Assembly: GCA_013002285.1 (NCBI GenBank)
Contig: JABDKJ010000035.1
Span: 1 to 64,000 of the forward strand
DNA from: Flavobacteriales bacterium
GTDB lineage: Bacteria; Bacteroidota; Bacteroidia; Flavobacteriales; JABDKJ01
Length of the DNA stretch: 64,000 nt
Direction: 5' to 3'
In this document: positions 17,683 through 26,830 of the stretch, piece by piece
How positions within the stretch are numbered: position 1 is the stretch's first letter
Layout: each line of letters starts with the position of its first letter
Notes under the pieces: generated by a model
The model's database searches: none
What the model saw: only the letters and a program-made list of their open reading frames with translations
What the model was told of the DNA's origin: nothing
Program-made: the position numbers and the translations under genes

Positions 17683-19036
17683 GACCAAAGTAGCATACTT
17701 CTGTAAGAGCTGTGGACATGAAGCTCCCAAGTGGTTGGGGAAATGTCCGAGTTGCGCTGAATGGAATACCTTTGCAGAAGAGGTCTTGCAAAAGGCAACA
17801 GCGACTAGTAAATCTGGCTTTGTTTCCAAGAAAAAAGCCATTCCTATTCACATCAACGAAGTCAGCTCATCTAAAGAAGAGCGGATCGTATTCTCCGATC
17901 TGGAACTCAATAGAGTTTTAGGTGGTGGGATGGTCAGAGGATCATTGATCCTTTTAGGAGGAGAGCCGGGTATCGGAAAATCGACCTTATCACTACAGAT
18001 CGCCCTGAAGTCGAAGGGATTAAAATTCCTATACATCAGTGGTGAGGAAAGTGAGCAGCAAATAAAAATGCGTGCAGAAAGGATAGGAATAGAAAATACT
18101 GAATGCTATTTACTGGCCGAAACCTCTACACAAAAGATCTTCGGTTTTCTCGACCAACTGGAGCCAGATGTCATTGTTATAGATTCCATTCAGACCCTGC
18201 ATTCTTCTTATTTGGATTCAGCACCAGGTAGTATTTCTCAAATAAGGACCTGTGCTTCTGAACTAATGAAAATGGCCAAGGAAAGTAATATTCCAGTGAT
18301 CATTATTGGGCATATTACCAAGGAAGGAACTCTTGCCGGGCCGAAAGTATTGGAACACATGGTAGATGCTGTTCTTCAATTCGAAGGTGACAGGAACTAT
18401 GTCTATCGCTTATTGAGAACCACCAAAAATCGTTTTGGATCAACGCATGAACTCGGCATTTATGAAATGCGCGAAACGGGATTAAGAGAAGTTGCCAATC
18501 CGAGTGAGATCTTGATCAATGACAGAGAAGAAGGTCTAAGCGGTATAGCCATAGCTGCCACAGTTGAAGGCATTCGACCACTTCTCATAGAAGTGCAAGC
18601 CTTGGTTAGTTCAGCCGTATATGGAAACCCTCAACGAAGTGCGACCGGCTTTGACCTGAGAAGATTGAATATGCTTTTGGCGGTATTGGAAAAAAGATGC
18701 GGATTTAAATTGGGTCAAAAAGATGTCTTCTTGAACCTAGCTGGCGGTATACGTATAGATGATCCTTCTATCGATCTTGCTGTAGCCATATCCATACTCT
18801 CATCTTACTTGGATATTGAAGTTGATGCAGGTAATGCTTTTGCCGCGGAAATAGGCTTAAGTGGGGAGATCAGATCTGTAGCGCGAATTGAACAACGCAT
18901 TCAGGAAGCAGAAAAATTGGGCTTTAAAAAGATCTTCATCTCTTCCTATAATAAAGGAATAGATGCAAAGAACTACGGTATTGCTATTCACAAGGCAGCT
19001 TCTATTGATCAGGTATTCCGAGAACTTTTTGGATAA
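17675..19036 (+). CDS. radA: DNA repair protein RadA (Sms)
   Basis: A RecA-like ATPase that helps branch migration and processing of recombination intermediates. The 453-residue protein has, in order, a four-cysteine zinc finger (Cys10, 13, 24, 27), a RecA-like core with Walker A GEPGIGKST (Lys102), the RadA-specific KNRFG motif at 251-255, and a C-terminal Lon-like domain without the protease residues (about 270-450). Length is standard. It begins inside the end of rfaE2 and is closed by the hairpin at 19037-19062. Confidence 0.97.
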   Translation: MAKTKVAYFCKSCGHEAPKWLGKCPSCAEWNTFAEEVLQKATATSKSGFVSKKKAIPIHINEVSSSKEERIVFSDLELNRVLGGGMVRGSLILLGGEPGIGKSTLSLQIALKSKGLKFLYISGEESEQQIKMRAERIGIENTECYLLAETSTQKIFGFLDQLEPDVIVIDSIQTLHSSYLDSAPGSISQIRTCASELMKMAKESNIPVIIIGHITKEGTLAGPKVLEHMVDAVLQFEGDRNYVYRLLRTTKNRFGSTHELGIYEMRETGLREVANPSEILINDREEGLSGIAIAATVEGIRPLLIEVQALVSSAVYGNPQRSATGFDLRRLNMLLAVLEKRCGFKLGQKDVFLNLAGGIRIDDPSIDLAVAISILSSYLDIEVDAGNAFAAEIGLSGEIRSVARIEQRIQEAEKLGFKKIFISSYNKGIDAKNYGIAIHKAASIDQVFRELFG

Positions 19037-19062
19037 AAAAAAGAGGCCCTGGAGCCTCTTTT
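19037..19062. terminator. Bidirectional intrinsic terminator between radA and a convergent gene
   Basis: AAGAGGC (19041-19047) pairs with GCCTCTT (19054-19060), loop CCTGGA, flanked by an A-run on the left and T-run on the right, so it can end transcripts from both sides. Confidence 0.85.
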
Positions 19063-19079
19063 CTCGAGTTCAATAATTC

Positions 19080-21824
19080 TTATTTCGTCAGTACATACTG
19101 CAATGCAGCACTTCCCTTTTCAGTTGTCACAAGAACTTGATATATACCGATCTCATTTCCTGTGAGGTCTATGTTCACTTTATTTTGAAGTTGCTCTGCT
19201 GTAAATGCCACTTCTTGCCCTAAGGCATTGAAGATCTGCACTTGTTGAACATTTCCTTCAATATCCATTGAAAATTGTCCTTCACTTGGGTTTGGATAAG
19301 CACTAAGATCGAAGGTTCTAACCTCGTCCAATCCAAAACCACAATCGAACGTAACTTCTAAGCAGTATTCTCCGTCCGAAATAGTTCCATTTAAGCTGAA
19401 ACCATCGACCATTAGATAATAGGTTATTGTAGGATCCAAAGCAATATCATCTAAGGATGAGAAATAATTTCCAACTGTCGCATTAGGAGAATCCTCGTTA
19501 CAAGCAACAGGAACCAATGCCCCGCAATCTCCAGAATAAAGTGCCATTTGCGTATCTCCATCATCAATATAATCTGTTGCTGTTCCATTGCAATCAGTTG
19601 TAGCTGCAGATGTCAGTAAAGGAATACCACATGCATCAGGAGTAAATGAAAACCACATTGTGTTTTCCAGAGATGGAGCACTTCCAGTGCCATCTGGCTC
19701 ACCGAAGCATTCCCAACCGTTAGCAGGGTCTGACGCATCTACGGTTGCCCCAACATTAGAATAGATGTCAGATGTGTTTGTGCCAATAACGAATAAACTG
19801 GAAATATCTATAGCTCCAGCACATGCATTGTTGACTGGTGCAGCCACACAACCTGGATCTGCTTCATTGATATCAGCATTATATCTTGGAAGCAGCTGAT
19901 AGCCTGAATCAAGAGGGGGCGAGCTATCAAACTGTCCTCCTATTCCAGTAACGGTGAACACACCAGTTGGAGCTGGTAGCCCAGCAACTTCAGTATCAGA
20001 ATCTATTCTGATGACATATGACCCATTGGCATTTGACACGTCTACATTGAATCCTGAACCACCAGGAGACCAATCCGCTGGGTCATCTATCGTAACACAT
20101 TCTATTCTTATCAATTCGGACTCGGTTGATTCATCCTGAACAGTGATCACAGTAGGGTCCGGCAATGCATTTCCTTGTGACAATAGCACAATGGAATCTG
20201 GATTCATTTGAGTAAGCCCACTGAATTGTGAAATGGAACCGATCAGTCTGATCTCGTCTCCTTCTGTTACAATATACCCGAGGTCACCTGTGTTAAAGAA
20301 AACACCTACTCCACCCGTACCATCGTGCATAGTAAATTGCAAGCCAGAAGGTCTAAGGTTAACTCCGTAAACAGTTCCAATAACTTTACATTCTACTCCT
20401 ATGGAATCAGCAACACCATCGACATCAACGTTGTTGATGTCCCCTATCGGGTAGGTAGGGATGATCATATCGCTGGCATTTATAGTTATGATCAAAGTGT
20501 CTGTTGTAATGACAGCTGAACCCGTAGTTAATTCCAAAACCAATTCTATAGATTCGTCTCCCTCTACATCCGCATCATCCACTATAGCAACATTAAAATT
20601 CAAGACCTCATCCGCTGCCCCTGTGAAATTGATCACTTGCGGTAATGTATGTGTGAAATCATCTACATCCGTAGCAGTTCCACCTGTTCCCAAACTTACA
20701 GTTACATCTACCGGATTTCCATCATTGTTTGTCAAACCAACCCCTAAACTCAATATCCCAGCATCTTCATCTACTGAAAGTGTACTGCTTGCAAATCCAA
20801 CAAATACGTCAGAGGCACCGCAAGGTATCATGGTATGAGATCCGGCATGTGTAAAATCGTCTATAGGAAATACTTCCCATTGTGTTGCGCTTAAGGACCA
20901 ATCTGTTGTTCCCTCTTGCACAGATGAAGACCTAACCAAAGTTTGGTTATTTGTAAATCCACTTCCAACGGGCCATCCCGATCCCGGATCAACACCTACA
21001 ATTCCAATGATGTCTAGCGTATCCCCTGTCATCAAATTCATTAATACCATGGCATCATCTCCATTGTAAAATGTGACATTAGAAGTATCTTCATCAGCAA
21101 TGGACGTCAAAGCAATATCAGCACTTCCATTTGCCGAAAGCCAAACATCTCCATCAGCAAGCATAGCACCTGCCGGAAAATTGAAAGTTCCACTAGGAGA
21201 AGTCCCACCATTGTTAAACCTTAAGATCTGGTAATTTCCGAGGTCTACTGCAGAACCAGTTGGGTTATAAACCTCTATTGCTTTGTTACTGCTAGAACCC
21301 TCAATATATTCTGAAAAGAAAAGGTCTGTACAGGGTCCTGAGTTATCCATCGGCAACCAGAAAGAAAGTCCAAAATCTGATGCTCCACCATTAAAAGTAT
21401 ATGGTCCTGCAATATCTATAAATTCACCTGCTGTCCATATTCCTTTGGTCACAGCAACCGATTCACGACCATTACCTCCAGAGCCCCATTGAAGGAAATC
21501 TTGCATGGACGTTGGAGATGTAAAACTATTATCCAGATATAAGCACATATCTGCCATAGAACTGTTCATTCCTCCTCCAGACCAATTCACTGTAACTGAA
21601 GCGCCTGGCGCTAAATTAAGATCCCCGCTTACCAATGTGGTTGAACTAAGAAGTGTGTACTGGATCAATGAACAAAAAAACCATGAAGATATATCCTCTG
21701 AATTGGGCCCCATGTTGGTCAAAGTGATGTCGTTCGTTGTCGTATTCACTTCTGTAAATCGGATTTGCGAAAACCCGGAAGCAAATATGATCAGGCATAG
21801 TGTTAATGTGTAAAGTCTTTTCAT
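19080..21824 (-). CDS. Large secreted multidomain protein with T9SS C-terminal sorting domain
   Basis: A 914-residue surface or secreted protein of unknown substrate. Residues 1-20 are a signal peptide ending FSQ. Then come a lamin-tail-like segment (about 21-150), a clearer lamin-tail domain (about 165-300; FFSEYIEGSSSNKAIEVYNP), a Calx-beta-like domain (about 345-450; STLSVDEDAG), one or two OB-fold-like modules (about 475-650; GLQFTMHDGTGGVGVFF), a beta-sandwich with four or more cysteines (about 665-835), and a T9SS type A sorting domain (about 840-914; YPNPSEGQFS). The lamin-tail plus OB-fold combination recalls extracellular nucleases, but no nuclease domain is present. A TATCTTTG promoter element lies upstream. 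Confidence 0.82.
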   Translation of the reverse strand: MKRLYTLTLCLIIFASGFSQIRFTEVNTTTNDITLTNMGPNSEDISSWFFCSLIQYTLLSSTTLVSGDLNLAPGASVTVNWSGGGMNSSMADMCLYLDNSFTSPTSMQDFLQWGSGGNGRESVAVTKGIWTAGEFIDIAGPYTFNGGASDFGLSFWLPMDNSGPCTDLFFSEYIEGSSSNKAIEVYNPTGSAVDLGNYQILRFNNGGTSPSGTFNFPAGAMLADGDVWLSANGSADIALTSIADEDTSNVTFYNGDDAMVLMNLMTGDTLDIIGIVGVDPGSGWPVGSGFTNNQTLVRSSSVQEGTTDWSLSATQWEVFPIDDFTHAGSHTMIPCGASDVFVGFASSTLSVDEDAGILSLGVGLTNNDGNPVDVTVSLGTGGTATDVDDFTHTLPQVINFTGAADEVLNFNVAIVDDADVEGDESIELVLELTTGSAVITTDTLIITINASDMIIPTYPIGDINNVDVDGVADSIGVECKVIGTVYGVNLRPSGLQFTMHDGTGGVGVFFNTGDLGYIVTEGDEIRLIGSISQFSGLTQMNPDSIVLLSQGNALPDPTVITVQDESTESELIRIECVTIDDPADWSPGGSGFNVDVSNANGSYVIRIDSDTEVAGLPAPTGVFTVTGIGGQFDSSPPLDSGYQLLPRYNADINEADPGCVAAPVNNACAGAIDISSLFVIGTNTSDIYSNVGATVDASDPANGWECFGEPDGTGSAPSLENTMWFSFTPDACGIPLLTSAATTDCNGTATDYIDDGDTQMALYSGDCGALVPVACNEDSPNATVGNYFSSLDDIALDPTITYYLMVDGFSLNGTISDGEYCLEVTFDCGFGLDEVRTFDLSAYPNPSEGQFSMDIEGNVQQVQIFNALGQEVAFTAEQLQNKVNIDLTGNEIGIYQVLVTTEKGSAALQYVLTK

Positions 21825-21854
21825 AGTAATGTTATTTAGGTTTTGAAATTAGGT

Positions 21855-21862
21855 CAAAGATA
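21855..21862 (-). promoter_or_regulatory. Bacteroidota -7 element upstream of the 914-residue T9SS protein
   Basis: The minus strand reads TATCTTTG, a perfect TAnnTTTG, 31 bases before the start at 21824. No -33 TTG at the usual distance. Confidence 0.45.
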
Positions 21863-21907
21863 CAATTTGAAATGAGTATATCTTGCCAGAAATTGGTCTC
21901 TTGAATG

Positions 21908-22633
21908 CTACTGAACTACTCGCACGATCGATGCATCTTCAAGAGGTTTATATCCTTTGAATTTTTGCATGAGTCTGGCAATGGTTACCACGTCTCCTTC
22001 GCAATAGCGAACGATCTTTTCCAGGTCCTTGTCTTCGTAATAGACGCGAGAAACGTCTGCACCTGTGATATCATTTTTTGGTGAAGGAACTCCCAATACA
22101 TGAGCTAAAAGATCAACAGAAGTATAATGCTTGTAATCCCCGAATTTCCATAGTTCCATAGTATCTAGATGCTTTACTTCCCAAGGCTTTTTGCCCGCTA
22201 TGTCTAAAGCATATGGTAATTCCATATCATTAATGAGAATCCTTCTGCCAAGAAAAGGAAAATCGAATTCCTTGCCATTATGTGCACAGAGTAAAAAGTC
22301 ATCTCTCTTTGAGAATTTCTTGACCATTTGAATAAAGTTAGCCAAAAGCGCTTTTTCTTCATGGCCGAAAAAAGATTTGATCCTGAATTTGGTTTGTTCG
22401 CCATCTGAGTAGAAGAAACCGCAGGAAACACAGATCACCTTTGCAAACTCTGCATATATGCCCGCTTTCTCATAAGACTGTTCAGGGCTTATTTCCTCAC
22501 GTTTCTGGATCCATTGTGTTTTTCCATTCCACAAATATTGCTCACGCTCTGAAAGCTCTGCATATCTATAAGTAATAGGAACAGTTTCAATGTCTAGGAA
22601 AAGGACCTTGTTCAATGGAATATTGTGAAGCAT
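21908..22633 (-). CDS. DEDDy 3'-5' exonuclease, DNA polymerase B-like
   Basis: A stand-alone exonuclease related to the proofreading domain of family B polymerases (the PolB_exo2 group). The 241-residue protein has the three exonuclease motifs: FLDIET with Asp14 and Glu16, HNGKEFDFPFL with Asp124, and YCEGDVV with Tyr210 and Asp214 four residues apart, which makes it the DEDDy subtype. Length matches the family. Its cellular role, DNA repair or RNA trimming, is not known. It lies 17 bases after a T9SS cargo gene on the same strand, with no functional link visible. Confidence 0.85.
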   Translation of the reverse strand: MLHNIPLNKVLFLDIETVPITYRYAELSEREQYLWNGKTQWIQKREEISPEQSYEKAGIYAEFAKVICVSCGFFYSDGEQTKFRIKSFFGHEEKALLANFIQMVKKFSKRDDFLLCAHNGKEFDFPFLGRRILINDMELPYALDIAGKKPWEVKHLDTMELWKFGDYKHYTSVDLLAHVLGVPSPKNDITGADVSRVYYEDKDLEKIVRYCEGDVVTIARLMQKFKGYKPLEDASIVRVVQ

Positions 22634-22650
22634 GCTCTTTTCTTCCTATT

Positions 22651-24279
22651 CTATTTTTGAAGGATCAACTTTTTTCTGATCATTCCTTGTTCTGTGGTTA
22701 CTCTCAAGTAATAAACTCCGGATGAATATTCACCAAGATCCAATTTTTTGTTCCCTGACCATGCATCAAACTTTACCACCTGACCCAAAGAATTCAGGAT
22801 AAGGATCTCCTGGATCAAAAGGTCTGTTTCAATATTCAAAAGACCATTGCTAGGGTTTGGAAATATGTTGAATTGAGATGCAAGGATCTCACTAACACTA
22901 TTGGGTTCCAAGCAATCTGGTATACCATTGTTGTTGTTATCTATGGTATCGTCAAAACCTGGACATTCATCTTCTGCATCACACACCGTGTCATTATCAG
23001 CATCCTGGAACACACCAACACATTGACAATCTGCATCTAAAGCATCTGCTTCAGTACAATCATCTCCATCATCGCAAGGGTCGCCCAAGGTACAATCTCC
23101 ATTGGTCTCGTCTATCTCATCGCAAAGACCATCGTTGTCAGAATCTGGAGCAGGTGTTCCGATGCAATTACAGTCTGCATCAAAGACATCATCCAACGTA
23201 CACACGTCACCATCATCGCAGGCTGCATTCAATTCACAATCTCCATTGGTTTCATCAATATCATCGCATATGCCATCACCATCACTATCAGGCAAGGGTA
23301 TTCCTATACAATTGCAATCCGCATCTAATACATCGTCTGAAGTACATAAGTCCCCATCATCACATACTGTTCCCGGAGGGTCTGCACAAGCTTGCTCGTA
23401 ATGTCGCATTTGGCCGGCATTTGCATCCCACAAAACCATATCCAAAGCACCGTCATTGTCAATGTCACCTACATCTAATCGGAACACCGAAGGTGCTAAA
23501 GACATTTGAGGCACAAGGGAAGGTACTTGGGTAGAGAAAGTTGAGGCGGCTGTTTTTTCATGCCAATCAATTCCTGTAGCGCCAATAACAAAGGCATCTT
23601 CATCACCATCCTCATCAATGTCAAAGAAATTTATATCACTCTCTGTTATTTGTGGAAATGCAACAAAGGGGTCGAAAATTGTTGTGGCATTGTCAAAGCT
23701 GGCTACCTGATTATATGCGCTCCATAACTTGGTGTCCTCATCATATACAAAGTTGCTGTTAACCATGTCCTGATCACCATCATCATCCATGTCTGTAAAC
23801 TGTCCGTTTGTAATAGGTGAAGGCAAATTCAAGTTATCTGCCAATTGAGTATACATCTGGTTTCCGTCATTCGCAAAGAACAGAAGAGAGCCATCGTTAT
23901 AGTATTTTTGAGAGAAGATCGCGATATCCGTGTCACCGTCATTATCGAAATCTGCAAATTCCATTCGCTTAAGATCACCCGTTTCTAAAAGTCCCGCAAA
24001 AGCTGGATCGGTAAGGATATTGTTTGCGGGGTCCTCTAATGTCACAGCACCAGTGCCATCGTTTGAATATAAACGAAGGTCGGAAAGGTCATTGCTATAC
24101 ATGATAACCTCATCGAATCCATCACCATCTAGATCTTCAATATGAACATGAAGGTCGTCCGTAATGTCATCTAAAGGCGTGTCTGCCGGTGCAACTTCTA
24201 CAAAGTTTGAAATTTGTCCAAATAGTGATGCTACAGCAGCAACTATCGAACCGCAAAGAAGAGATATTCGTTTGATCAT
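22651..24279 (-). CDS. Secreted FG-GAP/VCBS repeat protein with calcium-binding-type cysteine repeats and T9SS sorting domain
   Basis: A 542-residue surface protein of unknown ligand. A signal peptide (about 1-21) is followed by four to five FG-GAP/VCBS-like repeats with Asp-rich loops (DLDGDGFDE, DFDNDGDTD, DMDDDGDQD, DIDEDGDED, DIDNDGALD), probably a calcium-stabilised propeller (about 30-290). Three Cys/Asp-rich repeats with an exact 48-residue period follow (about 305-437). A T9SS type A sorting domain ends the protein (about 465-542; FNIFPNPSNG). The first repeat set suggests binding or adhesion rather than catalysis. The gene ends 17 bases before the exonuclease gene. Confidence 0.85.
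   Translation of the reverse strand: MIKRISLLCGSIVAAVASLFGQISNFVEVAPADTPLDDITDDLHVHIEDLDGDGFDEVIMYSNDLSDLRLYSNDGTGAVTLEDPANNILTDPAFAGLLETGDLKRMEFADFDNDGDTDIAIFSQKYYNDGSLLFFANDGNQMYTQLADNLNLPSPITNGQFTDMDDDGDQDMVNSNFVYDEDTKLWSAYNQVASFDNATTIFDPFVAFPQITESDINFFDIDEDGDEDAFVIGATGIDWHEKTAASTFSTQVPSLVPQMSLAPSVFRLDVGDIDNDGALDMVLWDANAGQMRHYEQACADPPGTVCDDGDLCTSDDVLDADCNCIGIPLPDSDGDGICDDIDETNGDCELNAACDDGDVCTLDDVFDADCNCIGTPAPDSDNDGLCDEIDETNGDCTLGDPCDDGDDCTEADALDADCQCVGVFQDADNDTVCDAEDECPGFDDTIDNNNNGIPDCLEPNSVSEILASQFNIFPNPSNGLLNIETDLLIQEILILNSLGQVVKFDAWSGNKKLDLGEYSSGVYYLRVTTEQGMIRKKLILQK
22969..23367 (-). repeat. Three in-gene 144-base tandem repeats
   Basis: The repeat units begin at 23367, 23223 and 23079 (minus strand), exactly 144 bases (48 residues) apart. 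Each encodes a CDDGD-C-T-D-DADC-C-G core, and the first two continue with DSD-DG-CD-IDETNGDC. The third unit diverges after about 25 residues. Confidence 0.85.
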
Positions 24280-24369
24280 GGTTTAGCTTTGAAAGCATGA
24301 AAATAAGAATAAATGTCAAAAAGTCACTCGAGCTCTTCCAAAAGAAGGTCTCGATACCAGTTTAACAGA

Positions 24370-24388
24370 ATGTTCTTTTGAAGAACAT
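24370..24388. repeat. Inverted repeat, 8-base arms
   Basis: ATGTTCTT (24370-24377) and AAGAACAT (24381-24388) are perfect inverse copies separated by three bases, in the gene-free stretch 24280-24475 upstream of the FG-GAP gene. It could be an operator or a hairpin; there is no T-run. Confidence 0.5.
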
Positions 24389-24430
24389 GTCCATCTTTGT
24401 TTTTACTTCTGCGTAAAAAAGCCATTTGAG

Positions 24431-24460
24431 AATATACTGAGGTCAATACCTCACAATATT
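24431..24460 (-). repeat. Inverted repeat downstream of a conserved hypothetical gene
   Basis: TGAGGT (24438-24443) and ACCTCA (24448-24453) pair perfectly, and flanking AATAT/ATATT extend the stem past a two-base mismatch. It sits just beyond the stop of the gene at 24476-24889 and may mark its 3' end, although no T-run follows. Confidence 0.45.
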
Positions 24461-24475
24461 TCCTGTATTAATTGA

Positions 24476-24889
24476 CTAGGCAGTGATCAAAACCCCCTTT
24501 TTGTCGATGAAAGGGATCTCTGTGAAGAATTGTTCTTCTATGGTATTGGCCAAAAAGATGTATTTCTTATCATAGATCTGCCCGTCTTGGTAGTAGCTAA
24601 GCCAATATTGATTAGATAATTCCAAAACATCTTCTATGATCAATTCTACTTTGGTGTAGCTTCTTGCGGATATCTTTTCGTAAAAATATCGAAGAATAGA
24701 GGTTTCTACTTTTTTTCCGTCCTTCTTTCCGTATCCGCTAGATGAGATAAGAACGTTATTTAAGGGTTCGTCCTGACAATTGATCAGATAAACGAACCAT
24801 TGGGCATTATTCACCTCATTGTATTCTTTGACAATGGCCATTGCCACATCCTCTACTTTAGGTCCGAATATTTTTTTTACTTCTCTCAC
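24476..24889 (-). CDS. Conserved hypothetical protein of Flavobacteriia
   Basis: The function is unknown. The 137-residue cytoplasmic protein contains the stretches VAIVKEYNEVNNAQWFVYLIN (in part), NVLISSSGYGKKDGK, TSILRYF and YWLSYYQDGQIYDKKYIF. I recognise these from uncharacterised proteins widespread in Flavobacteriia, which are sometimes mislabelled as phenylalanyl-tRNA synthetase subunits. The sequence suggests a compact alpha/beta or beta-sandwich fold with a conserved YDKK/F motif. The start codon is GTG at 24889; no ATG gives the conserved N-terminus. It is single in its transcription unit. Confidence 0.65.
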   Translation of the reverse strand: MREVKKIFGPKVEDVAMAIVKEYNEVNNAQWFVYLINCQDEPLNNVLISSSGYGKKDGKKVETSILRYFYEKISARSYTKVELIIEDVLELSNQYWLSYYQDGQIYDKKYIFLANTIEEQFFTEIPFIDKKGVLITA

Positions 24890-24974
24890 GTCCTTTTTCT
24901 ATACAAAAGTTACGAAGATCATGCCAATGATGAAAGTATTTTAGGATAGGAATTGCTTAAAACCGTCTAAAATT

Positions 24975-26132
24975 CTAGCTTTCAGACAATTCCAGACCCA
25001 TTTCCACGTATTTAATAAAGTCTAAACGCTCTTTATTATTGCCCAGATCTGGCCTACTTCTTCCTAATCTAACGATCACTATTTCTTTTTCGGGTAGCAC
25101 TATGACGTATTGCCCCAGCATCCCTCTCATAGAATAGGTCTTCAGATCTCCATGATCATATAACCACCACTGATAGCCATATGTTCGCGTATTTGCACCA
25201 GATGTATCAGGTACGTTTATTGGTTTAATGCTATTCTGCACCCACTCTGAACTTACTACTTGTTCTTCTTTCCACATTCCATGGCAGAGGTAAAGCTCAC
25301 CAAGTCTGGCGAAGTCCCTTGCTGTTGCATAAAAACAACAGGAAGCTTTTTCAAAACCGTCTTCATCGTCCAAATTCCAGAGTGCGTTGTGCTCTGCACC
25401 TATCTTTTGCCAAACCATTTCTTGTGCATATTCGCTAATTGGCTTTCCAACTGCATTTTCGATCGCCTTGGCTAAGAGAAGTGTATTCCCCCCCTGATAA
25501 AGATATTCCGATCCTGGTTCCTTGCTCAATGGATATTCCAACGTCTTTTCGAAAAGGTCGTCACCGTAGTAGGTCTTTGCTTGAAATCCAAATGGATCTG
25601 AATAGCTCTCTCCAAAATCGATCCCCGATGTCATGGTGATCAGATGCTTGAGTTTGATATTTTCCTTATCACTACCTTTTAACTCGGAGATATACGCTGA
25701 TACTTTATCGTCCAGACTTTTGATCTTCCCCTGATCTATTGCTATCCCAGCCAATAGGCTCACAATAGACTTGGACATGGAAAATGAATTGGAGATGGTC
25801 CCTTCTTCATAGTCATCCCAATATTTCTCAGCAACGATCTTTCCTTTATGCACCACAACAAATGCCACAGATCCATATTTTTCGTGATAAGCGCTTTGTT
25901 CATTTGACAGTTCTGAGAAATTGTCTGCATATGTCCATTCATCGTGAACTTTGTTTGCAATAGGTCGATTATGAAAGATCTCGTGCTCATCAATAGAAGG
26001 GCCCTTTTTTCCTTTTAGATATGTATTGGCCACACCTTTCAATACGTGTTCATTACCAGTAAGGTAAAGACCTAATATGGCCAAAAGAAGCAGGGCCAAA
26101 ATTGAAATTACTATGCACTTCAAGATCTTCAT
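24975..26132 (-). CDS. Membrane-anchored serine hydrolase, class C beta-lactamase fold
   Basis: A penicillin-binding-protein/esterase relative anchored by an N-terminal helix (about 5-24). The 385-residue protein has the SxxK motif Ser118-Met-Ser-Lys121, preceded by GTISNSF. At the second motif Tyr212 is followed by Gln-Gly rather than the usual Ser-Asn (EYLYQGGN). Near the C-terminus, MRGMLGQYVIVLPEKEIVIVR matches the third-motif strand region of this family. True beta-lactam resistance is not implied; most relatives are peptidases or esterases of unknown substrate. The start overlaps the lipB stop by four bases. Confidence 0.82.
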   Translation of the reverse strand: MKILKCIVISILALLLLAILGLYLTGNEHVLKGVANTYLKGKKGPSIDEHEIFHNRPIANKVHDEWTYADNFSELSNEQSAYHEKYGSVAFVVVHKGKIVAEKYWDDYEEGTISNSFSMSKSIVSLLAGIAIDQGKIKSLDDKVSAYISELKGSDKENIKLKHLITMTSGIDFGESYSDPFGFQAKTYYGDDLFEKTLEYPLSKEPGSEYLYQGGNTLLLAKAIENAVGKPISEYAQEMVWQKIGAEHNALWNLDDEDGFEKASCCFYATARDFARLGELYLCHGMWKEEQVVSSEWVQNSIKPINVPDTSGANTRTYGYQWWLYDHGDLKTYSMRGMLGQYVIVLPEKEIVIVRLGRSRPDLGNNKERLDFIKYVEMGLELSES

Positions 26133-26830
26133 TTTTCTACAATATCAAAGTCAAATACATTGGACAGATTCAGTTTCAAGACATTCTTCACCTCTTCAAT
26201 GTCCACTTCCCTTCCTAATTCTTTCGCCAAAGAAGTTACTGCTTTGTCTGAAATGCCACAAGGAAATATTCGTTCGAAATAAGTGAGGTCTGTATTCACA
26301 TTAAATGCAAAACCGTGCAATGTCACCCATCTGCTTACACGAACTCCAATAGCCGATATTTTGCGAGCCTTTGTTGGGTCATCTGGATTTAACCAAACGC
26401 CAGTAAAACCAGGGTATCTGCCACCTTCTATCTGATACTCGGCTAATGTAAGAATGATGGCTTCTTCGAGTCCCCGCAGATATTGATGCAGGTCTGTTGT
26501 GAACTGCTCCAGGTCGATTATAGGATATCCCACTATCTGTCCCGGACCGTGATAAGTAATATCCCCACCCCTATTGATGTGGTAATACTTTGCACCAATG
26601 GAATCCAGCATTGTAAGGGGCATTTTAAGGTTTTCAAAGTCCCCACTTTTGCCAAGCGTGAATACATGAGGGTGTTCGCAAAAGAGCAAATGGTTCTCTA
26701 TTGGAAAGTTCGTTTCTTCTTTTCTGTTCTTTATCTTAAGCTGAAGAGCTTTATCGTGGATCTCTTCTTGAAGCTCCCAACATTCCTTATAGTCTATTAG
26801 ACCAAGATCTTGAAAGTGGGTTTTTGGCAT
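26129..26830 (-). CDS. lipB: Octanoyl-[acyl carrier protein]:protein N-octanoyltransferase
   Basis: LipB transfers octanoyl from ACP to lipoyl domains of 2-oxoacid dehydrogenases, the first step of lipoate synthesis. The 233-residue protein has HINRGGDITYHGPGQIVGYP (about 84-103), the catalytic Lys157 in ARKISAIG, and Cys191 in FPCGISDKAVTSL. It begins one base after the isomerase stop codon and overlaps the hydrolase start by four bases, so the three genes read as one transcript. Confidence 0.96.
   Translation of the reverse strand: MPKTHFQDLGLIDYKECWELQEEIHDKALQLKIKNRKEETNFPIENHLLFCEHPHVFTLGKSGDFENLKMPLTMLDSIGAKYYHINRGGDITYHGPGQIVGYPIIDLEQFTTDLHQYLRGLEEAIILTLAEYQIEGGRYPGFTGVWLNPDDPTKARKISAIGVRVSRWVTLHGFAFNVNTDLTYFERIFPCGISDKAVTSLAKELGREVDIEEVKNVLKLNLSNVFDFDIVEK

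Noticed and set aside
23102..23534. Plus-strand frames rich in Ser, His and Pro
   Set aside because: They mirror the Asp/Cys repeats of the FG-GAP protein on the other strand; the repeat period belongs to that gene and is not a CRISPR array.
22651..24279. CRISPR-like array suggested by the regular 144-base period
   Set aside because: The period is a multiple of three inside an open frame with conserved protein motifs, and there are no short spacers.
24975..26132. Antibiotic-resistance beta-lactamase
   Set aside because: The SxxK motif is present, but the second motif lacks Asn and the protein is membrane anchored like family peptidases/esterases; resistance is not supported.
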